From contig VXAI01000083.1 of assembly GCA_013399305.1 (NCBI GenBank), positions 2,935,156 to 2,999,155 of the forward strand: a stretch of DNA of 64,000 bases. Reading direction: 5' to 3'. This document shows positions 14,912 through 28,734 of the stretch, piece by piece. The DNA comes from Rostratula benghalensis (lineage: Eukaryota; Chordata; Aves; Charadriiformes; Rostratulidae). The notes under the pieces were generated by a model. That model did not search any database. It saw only the letters and a program-made list of their open reading frames with translations, and was not told the origin of the DNA. Each line of letters starts with the position of its first letter. Within the stretch, counting starts at the first letter, position 1. The position numbers and the translations under genes are program-made.

Positions 14912-15170
14912 ATGAATTCATGGAATGGTTTGGGTTGAAATGGACCCCAAAAATCATCTTGTTTCAACCCCTCTGCCATGGGCAGATTCATCTTCCACCA
15001 GACCAGCCTGCTCAAAGCCCCATCCAAGCTGGTCTTGGACACTTCCAAGGATGGGGCATCCACAATTTCTCTGGGCAACCTGTTCCACTGTCTCACCACC
15101 CAATTTCTTCCTTCTATCAACCTTCTACTGACCTTCTATCTACCTTCTTTTAGATGTTAGAACATGAACA
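14912..15170 (-). mobile_element. CR1 LINE 3' fragment, minus strand
   Basis: Read on the minus strand, this is the last part of CR1 ORF2 followed by its 3' UTR. The translation upstream of the tail contains WNRLPREIVDAPSLEV and LDGALSRLV, the familiar CR1 C-terminus. On the plus strand the inverted tail reads 'catggaatggtttgggttg', then the 'ccatgggcag' and 'gggcaacctgttccactg' segments typical of inverted CR1. The coding part is read through into the UTR. Sequence and tail differ from the 25.4-kb element (WNRLPREIVDAPSLEV against [15 protein letters not shown]), so it belongs to a different CR1 subfamily. It looks moderately diverged. The 5' (right) limit is soft: similarity fades around 15,165-15,170. 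Confidence 0.9.
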
Positions 15171-18100
15171 CTCCTAAACAGAAGGCAGGATAAAGAAGCA
15201 GAATTGCCAGTCAAAATCATCTTTGCTCTGAAAGTCAGGATATAGGATGAACCAACATAGCAACAGCCTCAGACAGAAACTATAATAAGGTGTTCAGAAG
15301 CTGAAAAATGCCTTTTAGAGAACTCAGGTAAAACTAAAGTCACCTCTAACTATTGCCTTCTCACAGACACCAGACAGGAAAGAAACCGTATTAAAATCTG
15401 TCAAGAATTCTTCCTCATCTTTTATGAGTGCAGCACAACTTTTATGAGCGCTTTCTCCAGAGAGCACCTACAAACTCAGGTCTAGCTACTTCAAACCTGT
15501 TGATCCCATGAAGCTTCAAACACTACATTAACCTTCCTTCACTTTCAGGAGAGAGCACATCTCCAGGAGGCAGAAAAACAATTCAAGGGCAGCAGAGAAG
15601 TCATGCAACTAATTTATTAAATGCAGAAGTACGACCATGCAATTTGTTCTCAACATATTAAAAAGAGGAGCAGGATGCACAGAAATCTTCAGGGTTGGTT
15701 TTTGCTACACAACTCTTCAAATTACACATCCTCCTTTAAAGATTGTGCTCATAAATTCTGACTGACTGTAACAGAGGTAAATGTTTCCATAAAGAAATTG
15801 AAGTTATTTAGGTAATATTTAATTTCAAATTAGAACATCCAATTAAACAACTCCGTGTCTGACTCAATACAAATTTCTAGATACAAGGATATGCTTTTTA
15901 TAAACAAAAGGTAAGACGTCAATATGTTCAAAACTTGGGCACTCTCTGGAAGATTAATGTGTGGAGACAATGGGGCCATGTTGTTCACACTGAAAAGCTG
16001 GGGGAGAGTGTGTAAGGATGGGTGTTTTAAACTTGCTGCTTTCCACGTGTCCTTGTGCAGCAAACAGCACTGGATACAGCTTCACGTAACACACATATAA
16101 CCATAATCTGAGACTATCAGCATACAAAACTCCATCTAAACCCAGGGAGAATGGAAAAGGTTCTGAATCTCTAAGGTTTTTAGCCTTCTGCCTCATTATG
16201 GGAGAATGTTATTGGCTCTTTGAAAAGAAAACTGCAATTTAACAAGTAATTTTACAGTATAATAATGTAACACTGCTGCTGTATCATAATGAAAAATCTC
16301 TAGTCATCTTGCTGCTCCAAACAATACAAAGCTCTAAAGCAGCATTTCCTTTGTCTGGATGTCATTGGTGTCAAGGTCAAAACTCCTTTTACTTTAGTGG
16401 ACTCAAAATGAATAAAATAAGAAAAGAGCTATCACTTCATATTTTTTGCTTCGTTATTAGGAAGTTCAACAAAATTTGAGAAAATATTGCAAAAACTTCT
16501 ATAAGAACCCCATGTATATTTCAGTAGTTTTAGCCGTACATTTCATAAACAAATTTATTGGTAGAATAAGGTTGGACTATTTGATTTGCCTTGTTATAAA
16601 AACATTCTTGTAAATAGCAGAAATATCTCTCTTCAGGCTAACGAATTTGTATACAAGCACAAGTTTCCATATGACTGCAGAAATGCATTTGAAGGGCAGA
16701 AAAGCAGCTCAGGCTACACCAATAAGAAGTAATTAGCATAGCAACTATAGGCCCCAACCTCAGGATTAAACCAGGCAATTTTAAGAAGTAGTGTATGTCT
16801 TGACTTTTGCTGAAATAATGCTCATGTGCGTAAGGGCAGGCACAAGATTCCTCAGTTACGTCAATGTCGCACCAACTTGTTCTTATCAATATGAACTGAA
16901 ATCTACAGCAGCAGAGAACCTCCCACTGGTCTTGATTTCTATTCAAGCTAAAGTACCAGCACCTCCAAAAATATATACAACCCTTTCCTTTTTCCCAGCA
17001 GATGTCATTAGATCTACAGTTTTCAGGAATAAAAGCTGTAGCTTTATTTCTTCTTTCAGTCTACCCTGACTGCAATATAAAAGAGAAGCAGATTGAGACT
17101 ATTTTGCAGAATCACTTTAAATGAGTAGTATTCTTCTGCTAAACAAATATTTATGGAATTGAAGACTCAGAATTTACAGTCAGCTCTACAGAGCTGGTAA
17201 ACTGATGCAAGTTCAGCTACTCTGCAGTGACAGAAATAAAATAAAAAATATTTGTTCATCACAGGAACTTTACATTTCATAGTTAATGTTTTTTCCAGCA
17301 CAGCAATTCATTTTGCCAATTAAAAAAAAATTCTTATTGGGTCCGGCAAAAGTTAAATAAAATACAGAATTAAGTATCTAAAATATGAGTTCCTAAGACC
17401 TTAATTTGTATTAATGCCCCCTTCTTAAAGTTTTTGACAGAATCCCATTCATAATGAAATGTTCAGAGGTAATTATTTCTCTTTCTTCTGTGTGAATTAT
17501 GAGAATTATTTATATACTCAATCTTAATATCATAGTTTCATTGCCTAATAGAAAAAATCCACAGGATATGAATCATTCTGAGAAATTAAAATCCTTTCTT
17601 CTGTTTTAAATAAAAAAAAAAGAAAGATGAAAAGATTTCTAATGACATAAAATCCACACTGCTGCAGGCTCTGCTTGCAAATCAGAGCTCTCACTATGTA
17701 ACTCAAAGTTACTGGGTCATACTTCTAGTCTCCTTGCCTGTAAAGCTATAAGCTGCAATGCTATAATGATTAGTTAATGAAATAGTGGAGTGATAATGAG
17801 GCTATAAGAAATGTAAGTTAAATTATTAATTAAAAAAGGTAAAGAATAAGTAATGAAAATAGCAGGTTACATGGCCCCTTCTGTAAAAGTATGGTCAAAA
17901 GATATAAACCAAAAGATAAAACCCTAGCAGCAGTTTAGCACCTAGCCTTCAGCCTGCGGTCATGTAGTAATGAAACTCCTGACATTACAAATACATTCAT
18001 TTGACAGTTGTTCTCAGTCATAAAATAATGGGCCATGCACAAAGCTTATTACAAATTGCAGATAAGCTGTAACAGCCATAAAAACTTCTACTGACATTTA

Positions 18101-21100
18101 TTGCCAACGAGTAGCTTGAGGATGTTGATACATATTGATAACAGTCTGCTTTGTGACATTTTGAAAGTTTACGCCTAATACATTTGTAGAATATGCAAAG
18201 ATATTTTTTCTACCATACCTTCACCTCATTAAGTCATTGCAATATCCACCTGTATTTTTAATGGATTTTTTATCGATTTCATAGAAATTCTTCCATGTGT
18301 TGTATATGCTTATTCATTTAAGAACTTTGCTTTTCTGAATCTGTGAACACTTAAAAGCTCTGGACGCTGGACTTCTGTTCTCTGCACCTTGGAAAATGTT
18401 ATTATTATTAATTTATTATTAATTATCATTAACAATATTTCTGTTATTTTATTATGTAAAATTATTATTAATCATTATTGTAATCTTAACTTCATTTTAA
18501 TAGCTCTGCAGAAAACATGGAAAAAGAGGGCTTGTTTACCACAGAAATTATCTTGTGCTAAGACCAACACATTGCTATTTGTGATATTATGTTTTTTTAA
18601 ATTGTGACTAGTTCTGAACAAACTTGAACAACGTGGTATAGTTAGAAATGGCTTTATTGCTTCTGAACTTTTAAGAAGCAGACTGAAAAAAAGCATGGGT
18701 TTTTAAAATAGCATTAAAATACCGAGAGCAAGATTTTATCTGTCACACATGAAAATACTACATTTACAAGGGGTCTCACTGTACTAATCCAGCCATTGCT
18801 TTATTATCTGCAATTCCTTTAGGAAATGTCACAAATCCACAGGACACCCTTGAGCTTTAAATTTCGCATTTATATCTTTAACAGATACAAGATATAAACC
18901 TACTTTACCCGGACAATTCTTAAATGACTATACATCAGTAAAAGCCTAAGATTAAGTTATTCTGGTCATCGTATTGTATAAATTATGATCAATAATTTTG
19001 ATTTCAAAGGGGCTTTGAGGCAAAAAATATCTTGTCTCAGTAAAGTCATTGGGGTTCCACACTTCGTTTCAGAATCTCACAATGCATGCTTAGAATAAGT
19101 GATCTGTTTATTTTTAAATGCAAATATAATGCCCACAGAATGCATCTTTCCATCAGAAACTGCAGAAGTAGACCTCTATGAGATATAGACACTGATCATG
19201 TAATACTGGCATGTAAGAAAAACTGACAGAGAAGAGTTTGGGTACCATAAAGCTGGAAAGGCAAAATAGTACCCATGTCCTAGCCTTTCCCAAAAATCAA
19301 GTGTGTACCACAGATCAAACTTGACCAACTATGTTTATAGAATGTACTTTTCTTGCAATAAATGTATTAGCAACACTAGAAAAAACTCCCTCTGGGATAA
19401 AGCAGTGCTGAAAGCCGAATACTGACTACATTCAAAGAGACTATATCCTTTCTGTGCCTGTCACTCATCTCCATCAAATATGCATTAATTAGGACCTTTT
19501 AGTACTTGGCTCTACTGGGAGCCATCAAAAGCATTTGCTACTTATAATCCAAAACCAAAAAGCAGGAAAACAACATAGGTATAAAGAAATGGAAAGGAAC
19601 ACAGGGCAGTCTGCCCTGAATGAATGAGCCCTAAATTCAGAAAACTAAATTGCAATTTAGGGTAATGCTGAGAAGAAAAGCATTGCTTTGAACTTTACAT
19701 CACCATTGCTAATATCTATAATAAGTCTTAGGAAATACAAATAGGCCAGACTGAAATAAATTAGAAAGTTAAATATATATAAGAATCATGTATTTGTGTT
19801 ACTTTCATTTTAATCCTGTCATAGAAATCCTGAAACTGAATTTTGCCCAACAATGCCTTTCCTTTTGATAAAGCCAGCTTGGATTTGGAAACTAGAACAA
19901 CTGGTTCCACAACAACAACAAACATCCATGATGTATTGTTCCAGTAGAAAAAGCAGAACAAAAGAAAGTGAGAAATACAAGTTACTGTGATAGAGGTAAA
20001 CATTTGTTGCAGTAAATTGCTAGGGTTTTCAAAGCCAAGGGTTTCCAGGCTGTGAAAATACAGTCATGATCTTTCAGATACAAGTGTTGGAAACAAAGAC
20101 CCTTTTTCTGGAGTAAGGAAATACTTTGTTTGAGCGGCAGGAGAGTCATTCCCACACCTCCCCACAACCTAATGCTGCTCTGGAGAAATTGCTTACTCTT
20201 AATGGAATGGTACACTCAACAGCTAGTGTCGTTCTTGTTCCTTGAATAGCTGCTTTCTCTTCTTCCAAATGCAGAAAAGGGAATCTCTGAGAGTTAAGTT
20301 GGAAAAAGATACTTACATGCAAGAAGACGCAATTCTAAACAAAGAATTATTTTACGAAAATTTCCCTTTTAGTTCAGAAATTCCTTTCAAAATATTATAT
20401 ATTTTAATATCTTCTCTCTCTTCTATCAATAATTTATTCAATTTTATTTAAACAAGTGAAAAATCTGGTACAAATACCACTGTGGCTATTTGACTATTAT
20501 GAGGAGACGCTATCCCCAAAATTCCTAGTTTAGTAAAGCATTCTTGAGGTCTGACTAAAGCTGTTAATAACCCAGGTATTTTTGATTAGTTGTACTTACT
20601 AGAATATATACCTTGACTCAGAAGTAACCAACTCTTATACACTTTCTATAAATCACGTAATATCTAAAATATAATCTTTTCTTTCCTGTAAATCTGCAAT
20701 GAAGTGTGGGTAGGTTCAACTCAAACACAACTTCTTTGTTTTAAATGAACACAAAGCTCATTGCATTTCTATGTCAGTTTATAAAACTACACCAATTTTA
20801 CTTCCAAGACAGAAAATTCTGGGGGGACATTTAATCTTCCTACATTCTTCATTGCTCATTTGCCTCATGGGAGCTAGCTGAAGGTATCATCTTAGATCAG
20901 CTTAGAGCCTGCTGTTGGAACTCACCAGCCAGGCAGCCCAGACATTATCAGGTGCAGTTTCCTGTTTGGCAGCTGGATTCTCAGCTCTGCCTGGTGAAGC
21001 TCAATTTCACCAGCTGGATCTAGAATAGTTGAGTTTATTTACCATTGATTTACACCAGTGGCAAGGTTTTAATTTGGTAATCAAGGTACTGACAACACTG

Positions 21101-24100
21101 AGAAGATAGAAAGGCCTAAGAAAGGTAATTGTGACAGCCATAACTTTAATGAAAACTTACAGGCACTTACCCTAGGAAATTCTGATCTTTCTCTTCACCT
21201 GGCTCCCACATATTTGAACTTTACTAACTTAATACTGACACTCATTAAACCAAAGACAGCCTGAAGTGGATCATATGCCTGTGCTTCCCACTGCTTTGTC
21301 CAATTATATTTTTCACTCAACAGTAAATCAATGCTTTGGTTTTAACTAAAAGATACACAAGGTTATGTAAAAGCACACAGAAAACGTTTCCATCATATCA
21401 TGCAACATTTCTTTCACACTACAGTTTTTGAAATATGGAGTGAAGAGATAAAGTTTACATTACTTCAATGAAATTCTGTTTCAAACTAAATTTAATAAAA
21501 CTACTTGCTAATTTGAAATGTCAAACTTCCATACTGCAGGCAGTTCATGGCTCTTAGATCAGAGAAAAAGGAGTCAAATACTTTCTTAATTTACAGATTA
21601 TTGTATTTTTAAGGAAAAGACGTACAGAGTAAGCTTCCTTATTGCATAGTTCCTGACACCTTGAAATTACTATCCTATTTCCAATAACTCCATATATTTT
21701 TATTTTATCAGGGGTAGGTTTTGAAGGTTACTGCTATCACTTGGGGAAAAAAAAAAAAAAGCCAAATAGGAACTTATGCAATATCTTATACTATACCAAT
21801 TGTTTCAGTTTGAAGTTTGGAAGGACTAGACATAGTTCATTCTTTGCTCCAGCATGCTCTTGGGATGCTTCTACACAGTTTTCCAAAGCCATACAGAATT
21901 GTTTGCAGCACTTTTATACTATTTACTACTGCCACTAAAGAGTAAGCTCAACCACCTAAGTGTTTTTATTTATGAGCACAGAAACAATTTGATTTTGGAA
22001 CTGTCCATTTCAGAAAGTTTTCAGTCTACGGTCATTTGAAAAAGGCGCCTCATGGACTACAAACCCCCCCACCCCATAACAGATAAAAGAAGATGGGACA
22101 AAAGTGCCAATATTTGCAAATGGCCATAGACAGTACTGGCAGTCATACTGCCTTGCTGTCATGCCTCATAAATTAAGCAGTGCTACGCGTGGCATGTATC
22201 TGGATGGTAGTCCTCTAAGGAACAGAGTTTTTATAGACAGTAGTAATGGAGATTAAGTAGCTCTTCTCTTTTCACTGACTCACTACTGAATCAATGCCCC
22301 AGCACTGGTAATAAGGTAACTGGGGGACACTAAACAGATCATCAAGCACTAAAACAGAAGCACTAGGATCTAACTATGTAAGATAATTAAGGACACCTCA
22401 GTTTGGTTTTTTGCTTGTTTTTTCTTTAAAGTAGAATCATTACAATCTAGAACTAAAAAGCACTACACAAATATTGAATCTGGTAACTGCTTGTTGACCA
22501 TCTGAATCCTTGTGCTGCTTCCAGTGGCCAAATGCCACCCACCTACCACACAAATATAGGATTGGGGTACCCTGTAGTTCTTTCTCTCAAGACCATTTTA
22601 TCATGCACTCCATACATTCTGCAAATTAAGAATCCAAAGCAGTTGGCTCATGCACTAACATACAATTAGGAATTAAAATAATTAGAACTAGAAATACTGT
22701 CTATTTACTTATTTATCTTAGTTAAGTACTGAATTATTGAAAATATTGAATTTTCCTAGCTTTCACTTTTGATCTTTATCATGAAATAATAAAGCAATAA
22801 AGCCTTCTGTAATTTAAGCATTAAGTTGATCTTGGAAGGTGCATTGGTTGCACTGTAGTACTAATTAAAAAATTACACTGTTATGTATAAGTCCATAACA
22901 AGATAAGGATGTGTTGAAAAAAAAATAGTTCAGGAAGTTTAGGCTACCTTATAGTGAAAATGCATAGTGAAATCCTTACCCTATTCCTTACGTGAGTGTC
23001 AAGTGCAGCGAAAACATAGGCCAAGCTCTCCTTCAAATGTATAAATAGAAAAAATTGGCCATTTTCAAGGCACCTGGCTCAATGTTGAGGCACACCCACT
23101 TTTTTTTGCTTCACATTTATTATCAGATGTAGAGCTGACAGGTCTTTCCTCCTTTTAGAATCATGCTTTAGTCTGCTATGTTTTGTTTTTTTTAATATTA
23201 ACTTTGATGTCTGATGATATTATAAGACACTTTTTTCCATTTATACTGATACAAAGATTGCAAAACTTGAGGAATTACATAGCTTTGCTAATAAGAATTG
23301 TTTTTCCCTATCAGTACACCATTTCATTGCAAAACCTAACCTTTATAGAGGAATCAGTGTATTTTGGGTTCTGATTGGGACTCAGAATTATAGCTTAAAA
23401 CAAATTAAAAATATAAATTGAAAGAAAAATCAAACCAAAACATACTCATATACATTAATGTGATATATAATCTAAATTATTTTTGTTTCAGCTGACATCT
23501 GAAGAGCTGATAAAAACATTCCTAGACAATTACCAGTGCACTACTGTGTTTGGGCATTTTTTTCTTTTTTAAGAAACTCAGAATCCACAAATTGCACTAG
23601 CTGTGTGTATTTCTTTAAGCTATTTTATTAATATATTTCAGCTTTCTATATGTAATCAGGTGAATTTAAAAGAAATGCAGACAAAGTCAGTAGAAGTAGT
23701 AAAAGAGCACTGTTAATTATAAAATGTAGTGGTGAACACCACTTTGTGAAGGTTTAGTTTTATTTTTTTTCTGTGCAGAATATACAAAAGGTCAAAATAA
23801 ATTGCCTAGAGGCATATCAGTAGCACAAACTGTATGCCTCCTGTTGCCTAGACATCATAGTGGTTTCTAAGTTAGTCTATTTAAGAATTGAACACCGGTT
23901 CTGACTCTAACAAACCACACAATGGGATTATTGTCCCATCTATCAGACAGTAAAACTGAATTACAACTTTTCCTTCCACATTATACTGCTCTGTAGTGGT
24001 GGTGGTCATGAGGATTGTAAACTCTCCGAAGATGTGACCTAGTTCAATGCAAGAAGTTCAAAGATGTTTTTGTTAGCTGTTTAGCGTTCTATACAATACA

Positions 24101-25429
24101 CACATTACAACTCTTGGTTTTCAGAATTTCTTTATCTGGCACTATTACATCAATACTATAGAGACAGACTATTTTTAAAGCACTACCACATTCACTACTT
24201 GTATTTAAATTTATTTAGAGAGGACATTGACCAGAGGAAATTAGAATGGCTAGTTATAGAGTCACTACACAATACTTTTAACATCTCATCCTCATTGAAG
24301 AAAAGATGTAGTTATGTGGAATTAATGTATGACATGAATAACAATATGGATTTGTAAAACTAAAGATACAGTACAAAGCATCTCCATTCATTTCCTTTTA
24401 TAATGTCTTCAGTTTGGAGGTGTGGTATTTTTTTATTTCAGTGATAAATCTAGAAACACTTAAGCTACTACAATGAATTACATTCTATTGATGAAATGCT
24501 GCAGAGCTGTTCTATTGCAGTCTAATGGGAAAAAAGACACAGTGAATAATAAGAAATCATAGGAAGACAAACATCTTAATTAGTTAGATTCTACTATAAT
24601 TCTATTGTAACTTTTGTACCACTATTACAAAGCATTTCATTTAATGTAGGAGTTCAAAATACATTCATCCAGTAAATATCTATTACAATACTGTACCATA
24701 TAGGAGCCTAATCGTATTCCCATTTAAATCCTCATAGAATATAGAAAGAAATTCAGTAGGCAAAGTAAACTGTAATTCAAAAATTATTCTTTTTACATTT
24801 TCTTTTGGAGACAATGAGTATCTGGGAGTCTGAACTACAGAACTAAAGTTAACCATCATTTACTTCATGTCCCTACTTCGTTTTGCCCCATCCCACCTTA
24901 AAAAACATCAATAAAAACCTGTTGAAGAAGGGAAAGTTTGAAGCACTACATTTGTGAGATTTTTCTAGAGCTGTTCCTACAGAATCTATTTGAGTAGTCA
25001 ATACCTCTGTATATCTCTCAGCCAATGTTTTTTTATAAACATATTGTCATGACTGGATTTTGTGAAAATTTTCAGTATATAGAAATGTCCATAATAACGA
25101 GCAGTTAGAAGGTGAGGAATAAATAATTCCTTTGCATAGCAGAAACTATCTTGGAAGTTTCCCTGTCCCTGACTTAAAAAGATGAGTGTTGTGCTTTATC
25201 CAATTTCTAACCTTTTTCAATTACAGGCAAACACATCAGCTTGGTATAAAAACAGTAAAAAATCTTCAAGATTCTTTTCTATTTCTTTATAGTGGGCTTT
25301 TTAATTTTTTCACTCTCTGCTGTCTTTTATTACCATTTCAGAACTCCACACTTTAGTAATTTGAGTATAATTCCAAAGAGCTATCTATACACGAAGTTGG
25401 TTTCATTTTCGTTGATCAAATCAAGAAAA
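15171..25429. other. Non-coding AT-rich stretch, no gene recognised
   Basis: It contains the ATT-rich patch at 18.4 kb and short homopolymers (14 A near 21,750). Otherwise it is single-copy-looking sequence with no recognisable gene or repeat family. Confidence 0.7.
18395..18482. repeat. Imperfect (ATT)n-rich patch
   Basis: About 90 bp composed of ATT/TTA triplets with interruptions. An old microsatellite. Confidence 0.8.
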
Positions 25430-26980
25430 AAAATTATAGAGGACTTCAATGATGGTCCTGATGGGATGCACCCGCGGGTGCTGAGGGAGCTGGCTGAAGT
25501 CATTCCTAGACCACTCTCCATCATCTTTGCCAAGTTGTGGGGAACAGGAGAAGTACCTGAGGGTTGGAGAAGAGCTAATGTCACTCCAGTCTTCAAAAAG
25601 GGCAAGAAGTAGGACCCAGGCAACTATAGACCGGTCAGCATTACTTCCATCCCTGGAAAGTTGATGGAACGACTTATCCTTGGCACTATCTCTAGACATA
25701 TCAAGGATAAAAGGGTCATTAGAGGCCGTCAACATGGCTTCCCCAAGGGGAAGTCATGCTTGACCAACCTGGTAGCCTTTTACGAAGATGTAACCAGGTG
25801 GATGGATGATGGTAGAGCGGTGGATGTCATCTCTCTTGACTTCAGTAAAGCATTTGACATGGTCTCCCACAGCATCCTCACTGCTAAACTGAGGCAGTGT
25901 GGCCTGGACGATTGGGAAGTGAGGTGGATCAAGAACTGGCTGAAGGACAGAAGCCAGAAAGTGGTGGTCAATGGGATGGAATCTGGTTGGATCCCTGTAC
26001 CTAGCTGAGTCCCTCAGGGATCAGTACTGGGACCAGTACTATTTAATATATTCATCAATGACTTGGATAAAGGAATGGAGTGCATGATCAGCAAGTTCGC
26101 TGATGACACCAAACTGGGAGGAGTGGCTGACACTCCAGAAGGCCGCGCTGCCATCCAGAGAGACCTGGACAGGCTGGAGAGCTGGGCAGAGAGACATTTA
26201 ATGAAATTTCACAAGGACAAGTGTAGAGTCCTACATCTGGGCAAGAAGAACTGCAGGTACCAGTACAGGTTGGGAACTATACTGTTGGAGAGCAGTGATG
26301 GGGAAAGGGACCTGGGGGTCCTGGTAGACAGCAGGATGGCCATGAGCCAGCTCTGTGCCCTGGTGGCCAGGAAGGCCAATGGCATCCTGGGGTGTATTAG
26401 AAGGGCTGTGGTCAGTAGGTCCAGAGAAGTTCTCCTCCCCCTCTACTCTGCCCTGGTGAGACCCCATCTGGAATAGTGTGTCCAGTTCTGGGCCCCTCAG
26501 TTCCAGAGGGACAGGGAACTGCTTGAGAGAGTCCAGGACAGAGCCACAAAGATGCTGAAGGGAGTGGAGCATCTCCCCTATGAGGAAAGGCTGGGGGAGC
26601 TGGGTCTCTTTAGCTTGGAGAAGAGGAGACTGAGGGGTGACCTCATTAATGTTTATAAATATGTAAAGGGTGAGTGTCAGGAGGATGGAGCCAGGCTCTT
26701 CTCAGTGACGGCCTATGATAGGACAAGGGGCAATGGGTACAAGTTGGAACACAAGAGGTTCCACTTAAATATGAGGAAAAACTTCTTCACAGTGAGGGTG
26801 ACAGAACACTGGAAGGGGCTGCCCAGAGAGGTGGTGGAGTCTCCTTCTCTGGAGACATTCAAGACCATCTGGACACGTTCCTGTGTGACCTGATCTAGAG
26901 TTCCTGCTCTGGCAGGGGGATTGGACTAGATGATCTTTCAAGGTCCCTTCCAATCCCTGATAGTCTGTGATTCTGTGAAA
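25430..26980 (+). mobile_element. 5'-truncated CR1 LINE retrotransposon
   Basis: Non-LTR retrotransposon fragment of about 1.55 kb, compared with about 4.5 kb for a full CR1. The plus-strand translation carries reverse transcriptase signatures in the right order (next entry). It is followed by a short 3' UTR that includes 'ttggactagatgatcttt', 'ggtcccttccaa' and the terminal 'tctgtgattctgtga', which is the CR1 3' end recognised by its own RT. The 5' boundary is approximate: similarity starts near 25,430, just after an A-rich stretch, so the promoter, ORF1 and endonuclease are absent and the copy cannot be autonomous. 5' truncation is the usual outcome of target-primed reverse transcription. 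I see no clear target-site duplication, as is typical for CR1. It is GC-richer than its surroundings. The tail style suggests a relatively recent avian subfamily, but the subfamily is not assignable by eye. Confidence 0.95.
25433..26893 (+). pseudogene. CR1 ORF2 remnant: RT domain plus C-terminal region, three in-frame stops
   Basis: Remnant of the CR1 polyprotein that copies CR1 RNA into DNA at the insertion site. All of it reads in one register with no frameshift. It opens inside the RT domain with a GPDGMHPRVL motif. It then shows NYRPVS (25622-25639), the catalytic A block LDFSKAFD (25835-25858), the B block PQGSVLGP (26012-26035) and the C block FADD (26096-26107), so both catalytic aspartate sites are present. 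The thumb and C-terminal part follow ([32 protein letters not shown]). Stops lie at 25610-25612 (TAG, just before DPGNYRPVS), 26006-26008 (TGA, just before VPQGSVLGP) and 26474-26476 (TAG, after RPHLE). The natural terminator is TGA at 26891-26893. The endonuclease and the N-terminal RT part are missing, so no functional product is expected. Confidence 0.93.
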
Positions 26981-28716
26981 TATCCATGATTTATTACTTG
27001 TTTATTAAGTACAAGCAACCACTTTTACTGCTTGGAAGCATTCTCTATACTGAAGTTTCCCAAGTCTTAGCTGTCTTTCTTTTCAGCCGGTCTAGCACAT
27101 CTGAGACATAATACCCTAACACGAACATATTTTAACTTTATTTTAATTCTAAACTCATAAAAAAAGTTAGGGACAAAAATGAGTTTTAAAGGCCTTAAAC
27201 AACCATTATGACATTAAAACATTTCACCAGTGCCCCAAAGTTCTGAAAAACTTAATTCTCAATAGGTGACACTCTTGAATAGTCTTCGCTGCTAAATCCC
27301 AAGGTGCCTAGAATTCTTCAGTGAAGCATGCTGAGAGGTAACTTAGTTTTATAAAACTAAGCTGCTTTCCCCAACTGCCCTCCCCACAACTCTAAGTGTA
27401 ATTGCACTTTTTCACTTTGTCCACAGATTCACGGATAAGCCTTATTGTGATCCATCTAGACAGAAATTTCTGTCAGGGCTGCCATTCAATACATAATCCT
27501 AATATCCAAGTATCACATGCATAACTAATAACACTTGAGAAAAAAGCAAGCGCTTTAGAGTGTTTCAATACTGAAAGGGAGCTTTAGAGGTTTGACTCCC
27601 AACGGAGTTTCACCTCGTAGTCACTTCCGTGTGCGCAGCAGAACACAAATCACTAAACTCCAACAGAGCACGCAGGTTTATGGATATTAGGGTTAAACCT
27701 TTTCCCACAGTCATCCAGAACTCTGCCCCTGACTTCAGAGGAAATAGCGTATCCTAAGCCTTACTATGTACTCTTTAGAATAATGACACTGACACATTAA
27801 ACATGAAGTTAATCCTTTTATCTGTCAATTATCCGTCTCTTTTCTACTTAATTTGTGAAGTACCTGCTAGTAAGATGCTATTGACCAATTCTTTGAATGG
27901 ACTAAGTTTACAGAGAAATTTCAATTTCATAAATAAAAAGTGTTATCTGTAGCTCATAATCCAGTTTCAAGCAGAAAGAGTGAATGCACATAAGAGAAAA
28001 AAAATTAATGATCACCTCAGATCTATCTTCTATCTTCTCTGCTTCTATTTCCATTTGCAGCAGTTACCATTTCAGGTCTGCTCCTCTGAAGCAAACTCTC
28101 CAGAAATCCTCAGCACAGAGTTGCAGAGGGGCTAATTCAAAACATTGAACTCTATTAACTAAGGAAATTAGTTTTACCAATAGTCTGTGGTGAAGGCTCA
28201 CAAAAAAGTGTAAGTGTACTTTTCTTTTTGTTCTTTGACAGACTAGAGCACTCCTATAATATGCAAACACTACCCTTGTACAGGTAACATTTCAGACACA
28301 GATTTGAAGGGTTGTTTCTGTATGGGGGAATTGAGAGTTAATAAACAGTAGGGCAAAACTTCTCTTTGGAAGAAAATGTTTTATTATACGCTTAAGTATT
28401 ACAACTCTGAATAGCACCAGTAGCAGTGGGTTTGATATATAATCATGAAAAAACATGGCACAAGACAGGTAGAGAATCTCTTTCATTAGCATCCTGCCTC
28501 ACAGCAGAACTGTGAAAAAACCCTCAGGCATTGTATCTCCTAAGACCAGTGGGTGAATTTTGAGAACACTTATCTTAGTTCTTTAAGAAATAGTTGGATT
28601 CTAAGTTGCCACTAAACAGTGTATCTAGTTTTTGGTTCAGCAGTGCTGAACTGTAACACTTTTAGAAACTTAGCTTTAAAGGACAGGTGATAACTAATTA
28701 CTTTCCACAGCATTAA

Positions 28717-28734
28717 CCCCCTCCCCCCTCCCCC
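28717..28734. repeat. C-rich run (C5-T-C6-T-C5)
   Basis: A very C-rich 18-bp run, G-rich on the minus strand with three long G blocks. It is one block short of a classical four-run G-quadruplex unless the six-G block splits. Confidence 0.85.

Noticed and set aside
14920..15160. Overlapping plus-strand frames at the 14.9-kb CR1 fragment
   Set aside because: These are the antisense side of a minus-strand CR1 C-terminus and UTR.
20274..20291. 18-nt segment between 'cttccaaatgcag' and 'gttaag', exon-like
   Set aside because: Weak donor and very short. Indistinguishable from chance splice-site pairs.
26231..26572. Minus-strand open frame of 113 codons within the CR1 element
   Set aside because: Antisense shadow of the CR1 RT coding strand.
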